Below, piece after piece: positions 6,076-7,322 of a stretch of 7,322 bases of DNA. The notes under the pieces were generated by a model. The model did not search any database. It saw only the letters and a program-made list of their open reading frames with translations, and was not told the DNA's origin. This DNA comes from Pseudomonadota bacterium (GTDB taxonomy: Bacteria > Pseudomonadota > Gammaproteobacteria > Burkholderiales > Burkholderiaceae_C). The stretch's first letter is position 1, and each line of letters begins with the position of its first letter. The DNA is taken from contig JAEXBL010000149.1 of assembly GCA_023394015.1 (NCBI GenBank), positions 1 through 7,322 of the forward strand, written 5' to 3'. Made by a program: the position numbers and the translations under genes.

Positions 6076-6687
6076 TTACTTGACCAGCGCCTGCAGCGCG
6101 CGGAACTGCGGGTGCTCGCAATCGCGCAGCCACTCGAAGCCCACCATCTCGGTCGTCACCCGCTCGCAGCCGGCACCGGCCAGGCGGTCGTAGGCGGCGT
6201 CGCGGTTGCGCTCGGTGCGCGAGCTGCAGGCGTCGGTCACCACCCACACGTCCCACTCGGCCTCCAGCAGCATCAGCGCGGTCTGCATCAGGCACACATG
6301 GGCCTCGCAACCGGCGATGACCACGGTGCCGCGCTCGGGCTCGGTCGGTGCCGGCTTTTGCTGGTGCGTGGGCTGGCTGCGGGCGTTGCCGGGCGGCGCC
6401 GCGGCGGGGGCCGCTACCGGCGGGGCCAGCAGCGGCTGCAGCTCGGCCGCGCCGCTGAAGGCCATCTTGGCCACGATGCGGTCGCACAGCGGCACCAGCG
6501 ACTCGTCGGTGCCGCCCAGCTTGGTCGGGTTCTGCTCGGTGGCCCACACCGGCACGTTCACCAGCTTGGCCATCTGCGCCAGCCGGCGCGCGTTGGCCAG
6601 CACGGCGGGTGCGTCGTGAATGGCCGGCATCAGGCGGGCCTGGTAATCGATCAGCACCAGTTGGCTGTCATCGGCATCAAGCAGCAT
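6076..6687 (-). CDS. Isochorismatase-family cysteine hydrolase with a Pro/Ala-rich insertion
   Basis: A 203-residue cytoplasmic hydrolase of the isochorismatase superfamily, which cleaves C-N or ether bonds using an Asp-Lys-Cys triad. The triad is visible as D14 in VLIDYQ, K74 in IVAKMAFSG and C132 in GCEAHVCLMQTAL. VVTDACSSR (149-157) is the conserved segment after the cysteine. The type with GCEAHVC resembles YcaC-like and uncharacterised hydrolases, not EntB or known nicotinamidases, so the substrate is unknown. Between the Lys and Cys motifs, residues about 88-118 form a low-complexity Pro/Ala/Gln stretch absent from the compact family core, probably a surface loop. The ATG at 6687 has a strong ribosome binding site. 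It is the first gene of the leftward run and is divergent from the ATPase gene. Confidence 0.85.
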   Translation of the reverse strand: MLLDADDSQLVLIDYQARLMPAIHDAPAVLANARRLAQMAKLVNVPVWATEQNPTKLGGTDESLVPLCDRIVAKMAFSGAAELQPLLAPPVAAPAAAPPGNARSQPTHQQKPAPTEPERGTVVIAGCEAHVCLMQTALMLLEAEWDVWVVTDACSSRTERNRDAAYDRLAGAGCERVTTEMVGFEWLRDCEHPQFRALQALVK

Positions 6688-6692
6688 GGGGG

Positions 6693-6698
6693 TCCTCC
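6693..6698 (-). promoter_or_regulatory. Ribosome binding site of the hydrolase gene (GGAGGA)
   Basis: GGAGGA on the minus strand, followed by five C and then the ATG at 6687; this supports that start. Confidence 0.85.
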
Positions 6699-6744
6699 GA
6701 CGGGTGGCCGGCCATCAAGCCGGAAAAGGCACGGGGCCAACGCA

Positions 6745-6777
6745 AAACGCTCCGAAGCCAGGCGCCCCGGAGCGTTT
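6745..6777. terminator. Perfect 10-bp inverted repeat, bidirectional-terminator-like
   Basis: AAACGCTCCG (6745-6754) and CGGAGCGTTT (6768-6777) are exact reverse complements around a 13-nt loop. The A-rich left foot and T-rich right foot give a U-run on either strand (UUUU leftward, UUU rightward), the form of a short bidirectional intrinsic terminator. It sits 57 nt upstream of the hydrolase start and about 210 nt upstream of the ATPase gene, where no gene ends. The spacer 6688-6985 otherwise holds only the weak promoter candidate below and ribosome binding sites; I see no credible gene in it. An operator for a dimeric regulator is the main alternative. Confidence 0.5.
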
Positions 6778-6866
6778 CATTGTGACTGGATGGCGAGTTT
6801 ACAGCCAGGGCCTGCCCATGCGGGCCAACGGCGCGGGCTGGCAGGTGCGCCGCGGCCCTCGCCTGC

Positions 6867-6872
6867 TAGGAT
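6867..6872 (+). promoter_or_regulatory. Possible promoter -10 of the ATPase operon (TAGGAT)
   Basis: TAGGAT matches TATAAT at 4 of 6 positions in an otherwise very GC-rich spacer. There is no convincing -35. Transcription would begin near 6880, about 105 nt before the start codon. Confidence 0.25.
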
Positions 6873-6969
6873 GCCCCTTGTTCTTTCACGCCGGCGGCGC
6901 CCTGCCCGCGCAGCCGGCCCAACCTCGGCACTGCGCGCCGCCGCCCTGGCTGGCGCGCCTTGGCCGGCC

Positions 6970-6975
6970 AGGAGA
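6970..6975 (+). promoter_or_regulatory. Ribosome binding site of the ATPase beta gene (AGGAGA)
   Basis: AGGAGA lies 10 nt before the ATG at 6986, supporting that start. Confidence 0.7.
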
Positions 6976-6985
6976 TTTGCCCCGC

Positions 6986-7322
6986 ATGACCGCCGCACCG
7001 AACACCGGCCATGTGGTCAGGATTCGCGGTGATGTCGTGGACGTGCGCTTCACCGACCCCGAGCGCGTGCCGCGCCTGCAGGAGGCGCTGCACGTGGACG
7101 GCCTGCCGCTGGAGGTGGCGGCCCTGCTCGACGATGCCAGGGTGCGCTGCATCGCCCTGGCGCCGCTGCGCGGCCTGGGCCTGGGCGCCGAGGCGCAGGC
7201 CAGCGGCGCGCCGATCCAGGTGCCGGTAGGCGAGGCCTTGCTGGGCCGCATGCTGAACGTGTTCGGCGCGCCGATCGACGGCGAGCCGCCGCCGGCGGCC
7301 CGCGCCGGGCGCCCCAACCCCC
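6986..7322 (+). CDS. atpD: F-type ATP synthase beta subunit, N-terminal part, probably of the alternative N-ATPase
   Basis: The first 112 residues are in the window and the frame is open at the right edge. The beta subunit carries the catalytic nucleotide sites of membrane-bound F1Fo. Residues 8-22 (GHVVRIRGDVVDVRF) open the N-terminal beta-barrel, and LLGRMLNVFGAPIDGE (85-100) marks the start of the nucleotide-binding domain; NVFG and PID argue for ATP synthase beta rather than flagellar or type III secretion ATPases. The Walker motifs are beyond the edge. The gene follows a divergent spacer and not atpG, so atpD comes first, as in the atpDCQRBEFAG order of N-ATPase operons, proposed sodium pumps that supplement the housekeeping enzyme. 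ARVRCIALAPLRGLGLG (51-67) also departs from the usual VRTIALGSSDGL-type form. The N-ATPase assignment rests on position and this partial sequence. Confidence 0.85.
   Translation, partial: MTAAPNTGHVVRIRGDVVDVRFTDPERVPRLQEALHVDGLPLEVAALLDDARVRCIALAPLRGLGLGAEAQASGAPIQVPVGEALLGRMLNVFGAPIDGEPPPAARAGRPNP

Noticed and set aside
6777..6998. Small minus-strand open frame in the divergent spacer
   Set aside because: Arg/Ala-rich translation without ribosome binding site or family resemblance, overlapping the atpD start; best seen as chance.
5893..7032. 379-codon plus-strand open frame across the hydrolase gene and the divergent spacer
   Set aside because: It is antisense to a hydrolase with an intact catalytic triad, runs into the atpD start in a different frame and has no recognisable domain.

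Overview
The window is very GC-rich, with tightly packed genes of betaproteobacterial type. The proteins, gene order and leader features suggest a member of the Burkholderiales, most likely Comamonadaceae. This is a judgement from protein character and layout, not from a database search.

Five genes lie on the minus strand and one on the plus strand. Reading leftwards in the direction of minus-strand transcription from the right: an isochorismatase-family hydrolase (6687 to 6076), a small phasin-like protein (5970 to 5551), propionyl-CoA synthetase prpE (5382 to 3481), the 2-oxoglutarate dehydrogenase E1 component odhA/sucA (3274 to 401), and the start of odhB/sucB, the E2 succinyltransferase (301 to beyond the left edge). 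At the right edge, divergently transcribed from 6986, is the N-terminal part of an F-type ATP synthase beta subunit. It appears to be the first gene of its operon, which together with its sequence points to the alternative (N-ATPase type) operon rather than the housekeeping atpIBEFHAGDC operon.

Functionally, odhA-odhB encode the TCA-cycle enzyme making succinyl-CoA. PrpE activates propionate to propionyl-CoA, which can enter central metabolism or, in polyhydroxyalkanoate producers, supply hydroxyvalerate units; the neighbouring phasin-like gene fits that storage link, but the link is inference. The hydrolase has no evident connection.

The non-coding DNA is the more interesting part. The odhA leader (about 120 nt) can fold so that a U-tract pairs with the ribosome binding site around a small C4/G4 hairpin, and it sits where the Burkholderiales 'sucA RNA motif' is known to occur. 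A strong interrupted hairpin (15 bp) fills most of the odhA-odhB spacer. A perfect 10-bp inverted repeat that looks like a bidirectional terminator sits in the divergent spacer between the hydrolase and the ATPase gene, where no gene ends. I found no tRNA, rRNA, CRISPR array or insertion sequence. Nothing here amounts to a clearly new multi-gene system.
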